Assembly: GCA_030681645.1 (NCBI GenBank)
Contig: JAUXRX010000025.1
Coordinates: 1 to 64,000, forward strand
DNA: 64,000 nucleotides
Reading direction: 5' to 3'
DNA from: Archangium sp.
GTDB lineage: Bacteria; Myxococcota; Myxococcia; Myxococcales; Myxococcaceae
Below are positions 43,642-51,879 of this stretch, in pieces. The translations under genes were made by a program, and so were the position numbers. The notes beneath the pieces are model-generated. The model saw only the letters and a list, made by a program, of their open reading frames with translations, made no database searches and was not told the DNA's origin. How positions within the stretch are numbered: the first letter of the stretch is position 1; the number at the start of each line of letters is the position of its first letter.

Positions 43642-43998
43642 CTACTTCCAGTTCGACATCGCCCCGAGGTCGAAGACCTTCGCGTAGCCAGCCTTGAGCA
43701 GCATGTCCCTGGCGACCGCGCTGCGCCGGCCACTCGCGCAGTAGATCACCACCGCGCGATCCTTCTCCGGGGGCAACCTCGCCTCCAACTCCTGCACGGG
43801 AACGTTCACCGCGCCCTCCACGTGGCCGCCTGCGAACTCGCCGGTGGTGCGCACGTCGAGCAACAGCGCGCCCTGCTTCACCAGCGACTTCGCCTCGTCG
43901 CTGGAGATGGTCGGGCCGCCAGCCCCGCCGAGGAAGAAGAGTGCGCCGACGAGGGCCAGCGCGCCGAGGATGCCTGATGCCTTCTTGTTCATGGTCAT
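43642..43998 (-). CDS. Membrane-anchored single-domain rhodanese
   Basis: 118 residues. One N-terminal helix (ILGALALVGALFFLGGAG) anchors a rhodanese domain with LLLDVRTTGEFAGGHVEGAVNVPV and catalytic loop CASGRRSAVA, where the Cys is present. It transfers sulfane sulfur, probably at the outer face of the membrane. A GGGGG stretch before ATG 43998 supports that start. It is the last gene of a minus-strand sulfur cluster, about 40 bases after a small Cys-containing gene. Confidence 0.88.
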   Translation of the reverse strand: MTMNKKASGILGALALVGALFFLGGAGGPTISSDEAKSLVKQGALLLDVRTTGEFAGGHVEGAVNVPVQELEARLPPEKDRAVVIYCASGRRSAVARDMLLKAGYAKVFDLGAMSNWK

Positions 43999-44035
43999 TG
44001 AGAGCCCCCGCCATGACACGGGATTCCGGCGCTGC

Positions 44036-44323
44036 CTACCCGGCTTGCCAGAGCCCCGCCTGGAAGGCGGCCTGGACGGACTCGGGCGTCGCGCTCTCGA
44101 GCTCGAGGTAAGAGCGCACCTGCTCGACCAGCCGCGCGAGTTGCTCGGGCGTGGCCGCGCGCACCTGAGCTTCGGTGAAGCCCTCGCCGAAGACGGACAG
44201 CAGCACCTCGAAGCCGTCCTGGTTGCAGAAACGGCACCGCCCCGCGCTCTTGTTCAGGGCCGAGGTGAAGCCGTCTGCCAGCGAGGTCACGAACTGTTCT
44301 TCGCGCGCCGAACTCACGGGCAT
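44036..44323 (-). CDS. Small CxxC protein of unknown function
   Basis: 95 residues, no signal peptide. CRFCNQDGFEVLLSVFGEGFT includes a CxxC that could bind a metal or be redox active; the rest is helical and acidic (TPEQLARLVEQVRSYLELES). Position between a persulfide-dioxygenase-like gene and a rhodanese gene suggests a role in sulfur handling, but no family is recognised. Confidence 0.6.
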   Translation of the reverse strand: MPVSSAREEQFVTSLADGFTSALNKSAGRCRFCNQDGFEVLLSVFGEGFTEAQVRAATPEQLARLVEQVRSYLELESATPESVQAAFQAGLWQAG

Positions 44324-44356
44324 GACGCTACCGCCAGCCCGCGAGGAACGCGACGG

Positions 44357-45211
44357 TCAGAGCCCCGTGAGGGGCGTCTTGAGGTAGCGGCGCCCGTTCT
44401 TCTCGGGCTCGGGCAGCTGACCTGCGGCCATGTTCACCTGCAGGCTCGGGTACAGCAGCCGCGGCGCGCTCAGGGTGCGATCCCTGGCGGTGCGCTTCGC
44501 CACGAAGTCCTCGCGGGGCGTCTTCGCGGTGAGCTGCACGTTGCGCTGCTTCGCTTCGCCCACGGTGGTGGACCCCTTCCACGTGCGGCCCGCAGGCGGG
44601 TAGTCGTGGCCCACGAAGAGCCGGGTCGAATCAGGCAGCGTGAAGATGCGCTTCACCACCGAGTCGTAGAGCGAGCCGGCGTCACCGCGGGGAAAGTCGC
44701 AGCGCCCCACGCCCACGTCGTCGAGGAACAGCGCGTCACCGGTGAAGACCGCGTCGCCCACCTGGAAGCTCATGCACGACGGCGTGTGCCCCGGCGTGGG
44801 GATCGCCTTGATCTCCAGCGCGCCAGCCACCAACAGCTCGTCGTCCTGGAGCATGCGGTCGAACTGGCGCCCGTCGGCAGGGAAGTCGGCCCAGCCGAAC
44901 ACGCCCTTGAAGACCTCCTGCACCTCGGTGATGCGGTGGCTCACCGCCACCTGCGCGCCGAACCGCTTCTTGAGCCACTGGCTGCCTGAGAGGTGGTCTG
45001 CGTGCACGTGGGTCTCGAGCACGTAGTGAACCTTGAGCTTCTCCGCGTCGACGAACGCGGCCACCTTCTCCACCGACTCCGTCCACAGCTTGCCGCCGCC
45101 GGGCTCGTAGTCGAGCACCGGGTCGATGATGACGGCGTCGCGCGTGGCCTCGCTGAAGACCACCCAGGTCAACGTCGAGGTGCGCTCATCGTAGAAGGGT
45201 TGAATCTGCAT
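44357..45211 (-). CDS. Persulfide-dioxygenase-like metallo-beta-lactamase-fold protein
   Basis: 284 residues. The metal site is visible as THVHADH, then GHTPSCM, TGDALFLDDVGVGRCDFPRG and FVGHDYPP. VIIDPVLDYEPGGGK near the start matches the Blh/ETHE1-related persulfide dioxygenases rather than glyoxalase II. The family oxidises glutathione persulfide to sulfite. It lies between rhodanese genes, which can deliver or accept the sulfur, and across from a TauE/SafE sulfite-exporter-type gene. A strong AAAGGAG site precedes ATG 45211. Confidence 0.9.
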   Translation of the reverse strand: MQIQPFYDERTSTLTWVVFSEATRDAVIIDPVLDYEPGGGKLWTESVEKVAAFVDAEKLKVHYVLETHVHADHLSGSQWLKKRFGAQVAVSHRITEVQEVFKGVFGWADFPADGRQFDRMLQDDELLVAGALEIKAIPTPGHTPSCMSFQVGDAVFTGDALFLDDVGVGRCDFPRGDAGSLYDSVVKRIFTLPDSTRLFVGHDYPPAGRTWKGSTTVGEAKQRNVQLTAKTPREDFVAKRTARDRTLSAPRLLYPSLQVNMAAGQLPEPEKNGRRYLKTPLTGL

Positions 45212-45241
45212 GACGTGCTCCTTTGTTTTCCGGTCGTGAGA

Positions 45242-45532
45242 TCACCAGGCGTGCATCGGGCCGATGTCGCGCACCGTGTAGCCGGCTCGGGTCAGAATCT
45301 GCGTGGCCTGCGCGCTGCGCCCACCGCTGCGGCAGTACACCACGACGGGACGGCTGGTCGGGCCGACCTCGTGCAACCGCATGGGCAGCTCCTGCACGGG
45401 CACGTTGAGGGCGTGGGGCACGTGGCCCTCGCGGTATTCGGCGGGGGTGCGCACGTCGAGCAACAACGCTCCCTGCGCGACGAGCTGACGGTGATGCGAC
45501 TGGGACTGCGACTGCGACACTTCGAGGTTCAT
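45242..45532 (-). CDS. Single-domain cytoplasmic rhodanese
   Basis: 96 residues. A Ser/Gln-rich start (SQSQSQSHH) is followed by LLLDVRTPAEYREGHVPHALN and catalytic loop CRSGGRSAQA with Cys present. No signal or membrane helix, so it acts in the cytoplasm. It transfers sulfane sulfur, probably to feed or drain the adjacent persulfide dioxygenase. Its start overlaps the stop of the upstream gene (ATGA). Confidence 0.9.
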   Translation of the reverse strand: MNLEVSQSQSQSHHRQLVAQGALLLDVRTPAEYREGHVPHALNVPVQELPMRLHEVGPTSRPVVVYCRSGGRSAQATQILTRAGYTVRDIGPMHAW

Positions 45533-45816
45533 GGGTTCTGCCTTTCGGGTGCGGCGACGGCCGCGGAAACTTCGAGCCGCGGGTCAGCCGGGAGGTTCTT
45601 CGCCTTTTTGGCCAGGAAGAACGCGCGGAGCTTCTGCACCAGGCCGAAGCCCAGCAGCGCCGGCGTCGCCACCACGCAAGCCGGGCACACCGCGCCGAGC
45701 GCCGCGCCGGCGAGGCCAATCGCGCCCACCGACGCGCCGATGGTGAGGAGATCGGTGCCCGCGGCGTTCGCGCGCTGGGCGTTCCTGACGAGTTCCGCGA
45801 GGCTGCGCTTCTTCAT
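45529..45816 (-). CDS. Small membrane protein of sulfur cluster
   Basis: 95 residues with two adjacent hydrophobic segments (IGASVGAIGLAGAALGAV and CVVATPALLGFGLV) joined by CPAC. First gene of the minus-strand sulfur cluster, coupled to the rhodanese (ATGA). The CPAC motif at the membrane could be a redox or metal site. Family not recognised. Confidence 0.7.
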   Translation of the reverse strand: MKKRSLAELVRNAQRANAAGTDLLTIGASVGAIGLAGAALGAVCPACVVATPALLGFGLVQKLRAFFLAKKAKNLPADPRLEVSAAVAAPERQNP

Positions 45817-45887
45817 GGCCTTCGAGAGCCGCGCACGACCTGCCGGGATTCACTGAATCGCCGGGGGTGGGCCCGGCTCTCCACCAC

Positions 45888-46610
45888 ATGCTCGCCTTCC
45901 TCACCGGTGTCGCCCTGGGCCTCGTCTTCGCCGTGCTCGGCGCGGGAGGCGGCATCATCGCCGTGCCGGTGCTGCTGGTGCTCTTCAAGCTCCCCCTGAG
46001 CGCCGCGACTGGAGGCGGCCTCGCCATCGTCTTCGCCGCCGCGGTGACGGCCGCGCTGGGCCACGCCCGGGCGAAGCGCGTCGACTGGCGCGTGGCTCTG
46101 ATGGTCGGCCCTCCTTCCATGCTGGGCGCGGTGCTGGGCTCGAAGCTCAACACCTTCGTGCCCGAGCGCGTGACCTACGCCCTCTTCGCGGTGGTGCTGG
46201 TGCTGGCCACCGCGTCGCTCTTCCTTCCGAAGAAGGACGACCCGCGGGCAGCGCCCAGGGTCGTGTTGCTCGCGGCGGGCCTGGGCCTCGGCGTGCTCAC
46301 CGGGTTCCTCGGCGTGGGCGGCGGCTTCCTCATGGTGCCCGCGCTGGTGGGGCTGGCGCGCCTGCCGCTCCACCGCGCCGTCGGCACCTCGACGGTGTTG
46401 ATCGCAGCCAGCAGCTTCAGCGGCGCGACCACCACCCTGGTGAACGACCCCTCACTCATCCCCCTGGTGCTGCCCATCGCCGCGGGCGCAGTGGTGGGCG
46501 CGCTGCTGGGTGTGCCCCTCTCGGGCCGGCTCCCGGCGGGGCCCCTGCGCGCGGGCTTCACGGTGCTGGCGCTCGTGGTGGCCGGAGGGATGGCCTGGAG
46601 GGCGCTCTGA
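45888..46610 (+). CDS. TauE/SafE-family sulfite/organosulfonate exporter
   Basis: 240 residues with about eight membrane helices in two homologous halves. AVLGAGGGIIAVPVL and GFLGVGGGFLMVPALV are the duplicated Gly-rich family motifs. Members export sulfite or sulfoacetate. It is divergent from the rhodanese/persulfide-dioxygenase genes; sulfite made by that enzyme would be the natural substrate. ATG 45888 fits the family start; GTG 45867 would add seven residues. The 71-base gap holds no clear promoter. Confidence 0.9.
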   Translation: MLAFLTGVALGLVFAVLGAGGGIIAVPVLLVLFKLPLSAATGGGLAIVFAAAVTAALGHARAKRVDWRVALMVGPPSMLGAVLGSKLNTFVPERVTYALFAVVLVLATASLFLPKKDDPRAAPRVVLLAAGLGLGVLTGFLGVGGGFLMVPALVGLARLPLHRAVGTSTVLIAASSFSGATTTLVNDPSLIPLVLPIAAGAVVGALLGVPLSGRLPAGPLRAGFTVLALVVAGGMAWRAL

Positions 46611-46637
46611 TTTCGCAGCGGGCTTTGCGGCGACCGC

Positions 46638-46643
46638 TAAGGT
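46638..46643 (+). promoter_or_regulatory. Possible -10 box, leaderless start
   Basis: TAAGGT six bases before the ATG at 46650 fits TAnnnT; no good -35 box. No Shine-Dalgarno sequence is visible, so the mRNA may be leaderless. Tentative. Confidence 0.25.
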
Positions 46644-46649
46644 CCGCCG

Positions 46650-47465
46650 ATGTCTCTCCTGGTCGCGCTCGTGCTGCAGCCGTTGTTCGCCGCAGCCCCC
46701 CCGCCTGAACTCCCCCGCCTCCTGGTTCAGGAGTTCACCGTGCGCGGGGTGGACGCTGCCCTCGCCGAGGCCATCACGGACGGCATCGGCGCGGAGGTCG
46801 ACCACCGCGGCTACTTCCGCAGCCTCACCTCGAAGGACGTGCAGACCATTCTCGGGGTCGAGCGGCAGAAGCAGCTCCTCGGCTGCTCCCCGGAGGCCAG
46901 CACCTGCCTCACCGAGCTGGCGGGCGCCCTGGGCGCGCCCTACGTGCTCAGCGGCACCCTCAGCCGCATCGGCCCCTCGTTGCAGCTCTCGATGCAGATG
47001 CTCGACGTGTCGAAGTCGATGGTGGTGGCGCGGTCCATTCGCATCGCGCGCGACGTCGACACGCTGCGCCAGCTGCTCCCGTGGGCGCTGGCCGAGGCGA
47101 CCGCCACGCCCGCGCCGCCGCGGCCTTCGAAGGTGCCGGGCCTGGCCTTCATCGGCGCCGGCAGCGCGGCCGCCGCCGTGGGTCTCGCCCTTGGAGCGCA
47201 GGCGCTGATCCAGGAACAGCAGTACCAGCACGACCTCGCCACCGGGCAACGCACCCCCGGCCTGCTGGAGCGGCCCTCGTTCTACCAACAGAAGGGCGAC
47301 GAGCTGGCGCTGCAGAAGAGCCTGGGGCTGGCGGCGATCTGCGCGGGCGCGGCGGCGATCGGCGTGGGCATCTACCTGCTCCCGTCGGGGCCCGGCAGCG
47401 GTGAGGTCTCGGTGGCGATGCAGTGGACGGGCTCGGGCGTGGCGTTCACCGGGAGCTTCCGATGA
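46650..47465 (+). CDS. Exported protein with FlgO/TolB-N-like domain
   Basis: 271 residues. A signal peptide (SLLVALVLQPLFAAA) precedes a domain resembling FlgO or TolB N-terminal domains (LLVQEFTVRGVDAALAEAIT, GAPYVLSGTLSRIGPSLQLS), common in Myxococcota. Two C-terminal hydrophobic segments follow (FIGAGSAAAAVGLALGAQ, AICAGAAAIGVGIYLL). The ATG overlaps nothing upstream; TAAGGT six bases before it may be a -10 box of a leaderless promoter. Coupled by ATGA overlap to the following lipoprotein gene. Confidence 0.75.
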   Translation: MSLLVALVLQPLFAAAPPPELPRLLVQEFTVRGVDAALAEAITDGIGAEVDHRGYFRSLTSKDVQTILGVERQKQLLGCSPEASTCLTELAGALGAPYVLSGTLSRIGPSLQLSMQMLDVSKSMVVARSIRIARDVDTLRQLLPWALAEATATPAPPRPSKVPGLAFIGAGSAAAAVGLALGAQALIQEQQYQHDLATGQRTPGLLERPSFYQQKGDELALQKSLGLAAICAGAAAIGVGIYLLPSGPGSGEVSVAMQWTGSGVAFTGSFR

Positions 47466-50086
47466 GGCGGCTTGCCGTGCTGCTGCTCGCCCTCGCCGGC
47501 TGCACCAACCCGCTCGTCGACGACGTGCCGCGGCTCTACGCCTGCGATCGCGCCGAGGGGCTCAACTCCTGTCCCGGGGGGTGGCGGTGTGGACTGTCAG
47601 GGTTCTGTCAGGATCCTGCGCAGAACCTGCCGTACGCGTGCGAGAGCGCCGCGGACTGCTCGACCACGTGGCACTGCGGGGCCGAGCGGCTCTGCTACGA
47701 CCGCGCGGCCGCGCAGGATCGATCGTGCCGGGCGAGCCAGGAGGCGATCGCCGATGCAGGCGACTGCGCGCCGGGCTGGCGCTGTGGCCGCGAGGTGCGG
47801 GGGCAGGTCTGCCATGCCCTCGATGCGGGCGCGGCGTACCTGTGCGTCACTGATTCCGACTGCGAGGCCACCTGGCGGTGCGGGCCCGAAGGCGCGTGCG
47901 TCGACGTGGCGAAGCAGGGGCTGCACCTGGGCCAGGTGAGCGTCACCGCGGTGAAGGTGAGCCCCCTGCTTCCGGCGCAGGTCGAGCTCGTGCAGGTCGA
48001 CGTGAAGCAGCGCACCGCGTTCGAGACCAACCGCGCGGCCTTCATCGCGGCGGGCAGCGTCACCCTGGCGACCAACGGCTCGTCGACGATGCAGGACCCC
48101 ACCTCGCTCACCTCGACGCCATTGCTGCGCCCGGCCCACGCGCTCGCGCTGACCGCGGCGCACCTGCTCGCCACCGACGCCATGGGCCTGGTCGACTACG
48201 GCGGCGCGCTCGATGGAGGCACCGCGTCACTGCTGGTGCCGTCGCTGGCCAACGCCGAGCTCCGCTACGCCCCGGCGCTGACCAGCCCCGTCTCGGTGGA
48301 CGAAGAGCTCGCCTCTTTTTCAGGCGCCTCGGTCGGGCTGTGCGAGCGCGGGCTCGACATGATCACCTGTGATCCACGCGAGTTCCGGTTCGCCACCCTG
48401 CCCTCGGCGGTGAGCGACGTGGCCTTCCTCGACGACGCGTTCAAGCGCCGCTCGGCGCTGGCCGCCACCGCGGCCGGCCCCTACTTCGCGCCGCGGCGGG
48501 GCCCGTTCATCGCGCTCGATGGTGGCGACAGCGCCGCGCCCGAGTGGCGGCCGGTGGCGCTGCCGGGCCTCAGCGATGCCTGCGCGGCCACGCCCGTGCC
48601 CCTCGATCGCGTCTTCTACGACGCCGCCAGCCGGCTCCTCACCGCCACCTCGGACCAGGACCAGCGCCTCTCCGTCTTCAAGCATGCCCCCGGGGAGCAA
48701 CCCACCAGCCCCTGCGCGGCGCTGGCCTTCACCCCCCAGTATGGTCCGTGCCCGGCCTGCGGCCCCGGGGAACAGCTGCTCAAGGTGGGCAGCGGGGGGG
48801 CGTCGACGAATGACCTCGCGGTGACCCTCTGCCTGCGAGCCGAGGTCGATGCGGGCAGCTCGACGGTGGGCTACCGCCATGCCACGCCGATGGATGGTGG
48901 CTGCGGCCTCGAACCGCTGAGCCTGCCCGCGGGCGTCCGGCAGGGCTACCACGTGGCCCGCGACAGCGCGGGGCTGGCGGGGCTCGACGCGACCGGCACG
49001 CCTCGAGGGTGTCCCCAGGCCGGCTGTCTCTCGATGCTCTCCAGCGGCCTGCCCGATCGGGTCGCGGGAGGCCCTTCTCTGCTCACCACCCACAACGACG
49101 ACCTCTTCGACGGGGCCCAGTACTCTCCTCAACCGAGCGGGGTGAGCAGCACGCTGGGGCTGCGGCCCGTCACCTTCGGCACCCTCTACGTCGCGGGCAG
49201 CGTCACCGGAAAGCCGGACTGGATGATCGGCTCCCAGGGCAGGACCGGTACGCTCGGTGACCAGTCGATGGTGGTGCAGTCGATGAGCCGGAAGCTCGGC
49301 GACCTCAACGCCGATCCGCCTCCGCTCGCGGTGCTCTCCCGATCCAGCGACCTGCTGCCCTCTGCCTTCGGCATGATGCTGATCGACGGCAGCGGCACGA
49401 GGGCCTTCTCGACCATCACCACCGATGCAGACGGTCAGCCGTGGCTCATCGTGGGCGCGGGAGATCGCCTCTGGGCCGACGACCGGCTGATCTCCGAAGA
49501 CGCCGGCATCCGCACCATCGGCATCAAGTCGGTGCCGCTGCCCTCAGCCGACATCCAGTCGCTCGCCTTCGCCGCGTCCGATCGCGGCGACGCCGGCACC
49601 GGGCCTCTTCTCGATGGGTACACCGTGGAGCAGCAGCGGATCTTCCGGGTGGTGGTGCACACGCCCTCGCTCTGGCTGTCCGACGAGATCCGCCTGGGCG
49701 TGACCAACGCCGTTCCGCTCTCGGTGTGGATGGAAGGCAGCCGCGGCCGGGTGGGCACCTCGGACGGGCGCGTCTTCGGCCTGCCCGTGCCGGTGCCGCT
49801 CTCGCCCACCATTCCCGAGGCGCCCCTGCCCACGGTGGTCGCCTTCGGCTCGTTGTGCGGCCAGGCGTTCGCGCTGAGCCCCACTGCGCTGTACCGGCTC
49901 TCCCTCGAGACCCCTCCCTTGGGAACGTGGAAGCGGGTGCCGCTCGAGTCGGCGCACCCCGGCCTCGACGCCTTCCCGCCGCACTGGGGGCCGGTGACGC
50001 ACCAGGCGCGCGTGGGCCGGGAAGAGCACCTGTATCTCTTCAGCCAGACGGGGCTGGTGATCGACCTGAAGGCCACCTGCCCCTGA
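47462..50086 (+). CDS. Large Cys-rich lipoprotein of unknown function
   Basis: 874 residues. The lipobox is LAGC near residue 15. The first 150 residues contain Cys-rich repeats (CPGGWRCGLSGFC, CSTTWHCGAERLC, CAPGWRCG, CEATWRCGPEGAC), EGF- or TNFR-like in style. The remaining 700 residues are beta-rich without a recognised family. Likely on the outer surface. The ATG overlaps the previous stop (ATGA), so it is co-translated with the FlgO/TolB-like protein. Confidence 0.8.
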   Translation: MRRLAVLLLALAGCTNPLVDDVPRLYACDRAEGLNSCPGGWRCGLSGFCQDPAQNLPYACESAADCSTTWHCGAERLCYDRAAAQDRSCRASQEAIADAGDCAPGWRCGREVRGQVCHALDAGAAYLCVTDSDCEATWRCGPEGACVDVAKQGLHLGQVSVTAVKVSPLLPAQVELVQVDVKQRTAFETNRAAFIAAGSVTLATNGSSTMQDPTSLTSTPLLRPAHALALTAAHLLATDAMGLVDYGGALDGGTASLLVPSLANAELRYAPALTSPVSVDEELASFSGASVGLCERGLDMITCDPREFRFATLPSAVSDVAFLDDAFKRRSALAATAAGPYFAPRRGPFIALDGGDSAAPEWRPVALPGLSDACAATPVPLDRVFYDAASRLLTATSDQDQRLSVFKHAPGEQPTSPCAALAFTPQYGPCPACGPGEQLLKVGSGGASTNDLAVTLCLRAEVDAGSSTVGYRHATPMDGGCGLEPLSLPAGVRQGYHVARDSAGLAGLDATGTPRGCPQAGCLSMLSSGLPDRVAGGPSLLTTHNDDLFDGAQYSPQPSGVSSTLGLRPVTFGTLYVAGSVTGKPDWMIGSQGRTGTLGDQSMVVQSMSRKLGDLNADPPPLAVLSRSSDLLPSAFGMMLIDGSGTRAFSTITTDADGQPWLIVGAGDRLWADDRLISEDAGIRTIGIKSVPLPSADIQSLAFAASDRGDAGTGPLLDGYTVEQQRIFRVVVHTPSLWLSDEIRLGVTNAVPLSVWMEGSRGRVGTSDGRVFGLPVPVPLSPTIPEAPLPTVVAFGSLCGQAFALSPTALYRLSLETPPLGTWKRVPLESAHPGLDAFPPHWGPVTHQARVGREEHLYLFSQTGLVIDLKATCP

Positions 50087-50089
50087 CGC

Positions 50090-50626
50090 TCAGTGGGGCG
50101 TCGGGGGCGCGGTGGCCGTGGCCTGCTGCCAGGTGGCCTCGTCGACGACCTGCTGCTTCCAGGTGGCGTGACACGCGGTGCAGGTCTGCAGCGTGGCGCT
50201 CAGCCCGCTCATCACCTTCGCCTTGTCCTTCGCGCGCGCCGCGGCCGCGATGCCGTCGGCGGTGTGGTGGAAGTTCAGCGCCTGCTCGGTGAAGCCCGGG
50301 GCGCCCGCGCCCATGTGGTTGCACATCTGGCCCATCTGCTCGCTGAAGCCGATGCGCCCGGCGGCCTTCTCGATCGCCGCGTAGTCGTCGGTCGCCAGCG
50401 CGGCGATGATCTCCTGCACGGCTACCAGGTGGTCCCGCATGTTCTGCTTCTGGTGGTTCGCCATCATCGGCAGCAGCGGCACCGGCTTACGCGAGTCCAT
50501 GCGGTCGAGCACGGCCCCCGGGCTGGGCGCGACGACGGGGGGCGGAGCGACGGGGACGGCGTCCGCAGGTTTCGTGCAACCCGAGAGCATGACGGCGAGG
50601 GGCGCGAAAAAGAACACTCTGAACAT
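50090..50626 (-). CDS. Cytochrome c'/class II-type c cytochrome lipoprotein
   Basis: 178 residues. The signal peptide ends with the lipobox LSGC. The mature protein is a helical bundle with a C-terminal heme motif CTACH, the layout of class II cytochromes c (cytochrome c' group), so it is a membrane-tethered periplasmic heme protein. Possible roles: nitric oxide binding or electron carrier for the oxidoreductases in this region. Gap of 28 bases to the next minus-strand gene. Confidence 0.8.
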   Translation of the reverse strand: MFRVFFFAPLAVMLSGCTKPADAVPVAPPPVVAPSPGAVLDRMDSRKPVPLLPMMANHQKQNMRDHLVAVQEIIAALATDDYAAIEKAAGRIGFSEQMGQMCNHMGAGAPGFTEQALNFHHTADGIAAAARAKDKAKVMSGLSATLQTCTACHATWKQQVVDEATWQQATATAPPTPH

Positions 50627-50654
50627 GGGGCCTGCCTTTCGCCTCAGGGTGCGC

Positions 50655-51035
50655 TCAGGGGCTCTTCGGTTTCACCATCTTCTTCACCAGCTTGTGCACC
50701 CGCTCGAGCGTCGCGTCGGGTTGATCGAGGTCGATGGCCGGCCTGCCCAGCGGAAAGCCGGTGGCGTCCACGAGGATCAACGTGGGCGTCACCGTCACGC
50801 CGTAGCGATCGAGCAGGGGTTCCTGCGTGTCTACGTCGACCTTCTCCACCACCAGCCCGGGCTCCCGCTCTCGCAGCCGTTCGATCACCCGGCCGGCGTC
50901 GAGGCGTTTGCACGACTGGCACCAGCTCGCGTGGAAATAGAGGAGCTTCACCTCGTCGATGGTGCGCCCCTTGCGCACCCCTCCGTCCGGGGCGGCGACC
51001 AGGGCCACCAGCAAGAGCGCGAGCTTCACCGGCAT
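50655..51035 (-). CDS. Exported thioredoxin-fold protein (CQSC)
   Basis: 126 residues. A signal peptide (PVKLALLLVALVAA) is followed by a thioredoxin fold with active-site WCQSC (HASWCQSCKRLDA) and the cis-Pro loop TVTPTLILVD. A periplasmic thiol-disulfide reductase of the DsbD-C/thioredoxin-7 type, perhaps supporting cytochrome c or sulfur proteins nearby. ATG 51035 sits at the signal peptide start. Divergent from another thioredoxin gene. Confidence 0.88.
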   Translation of the reverse strand: MPVKLALLLVALVAAPDGGVRKGRTIDEVKLLYFHASWCQSCKRLDAGRVIERLREREPGLVVEKVDVDTQEPLLDRYGVTVTPTLILVDATGFPLGRPAIDLDQPDATLERVHKLVKKMVKPKSP

Positions 51036-51105
51036 GAGAGCACCCGGGCCATCACCCGGATTCAAGGCGCTGCACCTTTTCCGTGCAACGCTGGCTCCCA
51101 ACCGC

Positions 51106-51522
51106 ATGGGTTGGTTCAAAAAGCTGATCGGACTCGAGGCAGAAGCACACGCCGTGGTGGCGCTCACCGACGACAACTTCAAGAAGGAGGTGCTCGACAG
51201 CCCGGTCCCCGTGCTGGTCGACGCCTGGAGCCAGGGCTGCGGACCCTGCAAGCTGCTCGAGCCGGTGGTGATGCAGCTCTCGCGCGACTACCAGGGCCGG
51301 CTGAAGGTGGCCGAGTTCGACGTGGCGCTGGCCCCGAAGACCGCCGCGCGCCTGCGCGTCACCGGAACACCGACCGTCGTCTACTTCTCGAAGGGCCGCG
51401 AGGTGGAGCGGGTGGTGGGCTACCGCGCCGGGCACTACCACCGCGAGCTCATCGACCAGGAGCTGCTGCCAGCCGCTGAGCCGCGCACCACTGCCGCGCC
51501 GCCTCCAGCTCGGCAGGGCTGA
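51106..51522 (+). CDS. Thioredoxin (CGPC)
   Basis: 138 residues, cytoplasmic. The active site is GCGPC (AWSQGCGPCKLLEP) with Gly instead of the usual Trp before the first Cys, and the cis-Pro loop is TGTPTVVYF. A short N-terminal extension and Pro/Ala-rich tail frame the fold. It reduces protein disulfides. Its 3' end overlaps the next gene on the opposite strand by 74 bases. Confidence 0.9.
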   Translation: MGWFKKLIGLEAEAHAVVALTDDNFKKEVLDSPVPVLVDAWSQGCGPCKLLEPVVMQLSRDYQGRLKVAEFDVALAPKTAARLRVTGTPTVVYFSKGREVERVVGYRAGHYHRELIDQELLPAAEPRTTAAPPPARQG

Positions 51523-51853
51523 AGGCCTTCACCGCGAGCTTCACGCCGCGCACCCGGTTGGCGACGCTGAAGGCGATCACCGACGAGCGCACGGCGAGGC
51601 TGGGCGAGACGATGGCCATCGCGCACAGCCGCGGGGCCAGCCTCGTGGTGACCCCGAGCCAGAACTCGGGCACCGCGCGGGGCACGGTGGCGGCCCCGAC
51701 CACGAACAGGACCGAGAGCGGGCGCGTCGACAGCTCCTGCTCCAGCGCCGCGACCAGCTCCTCCCTCGCGGAGGACAGCATGTCTTCGGGCGTGACGTAG
51801 TTCGCTTCGAAGTGGCCGTTTCCCGCTCGCCGGAAAGTCACGGTGGACATCAT
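51449..51853 (-). CDS. STAS/SpoIIAA-like domain protein
   Basis: 134 residues. The pattern (TFRRAGNGHFEANYVTPEDML, VLFVVGAATVPRAVPEFWLG, KLAVKAFSPAELEAARQW) resembles small STAS/SpoIIAA-like proteins found in Myxococcota; assignment is tentative. ATG 51853 or 51850. Divergent from the RNA methyltransferase by 26 bases and convergent-overlapping with the thioredoxin gene. Confidence 0.6.
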   Translation of the reverse strand: MMSTVTFRRAGNGHFEANYVTPEDMLSSAREELVAALEQELSTRPLSVLFVVGAATVPRAVPEFWLGVTTRLAPRLCAMAIVSPSLAVRSSVIAFSVANRVRGVKLAVKAFSPAELEAARQWCAAQRLAAAPGR

Positions 51854-51879
51854 GCGGCCGACCGCCCCATACCAGCGGT

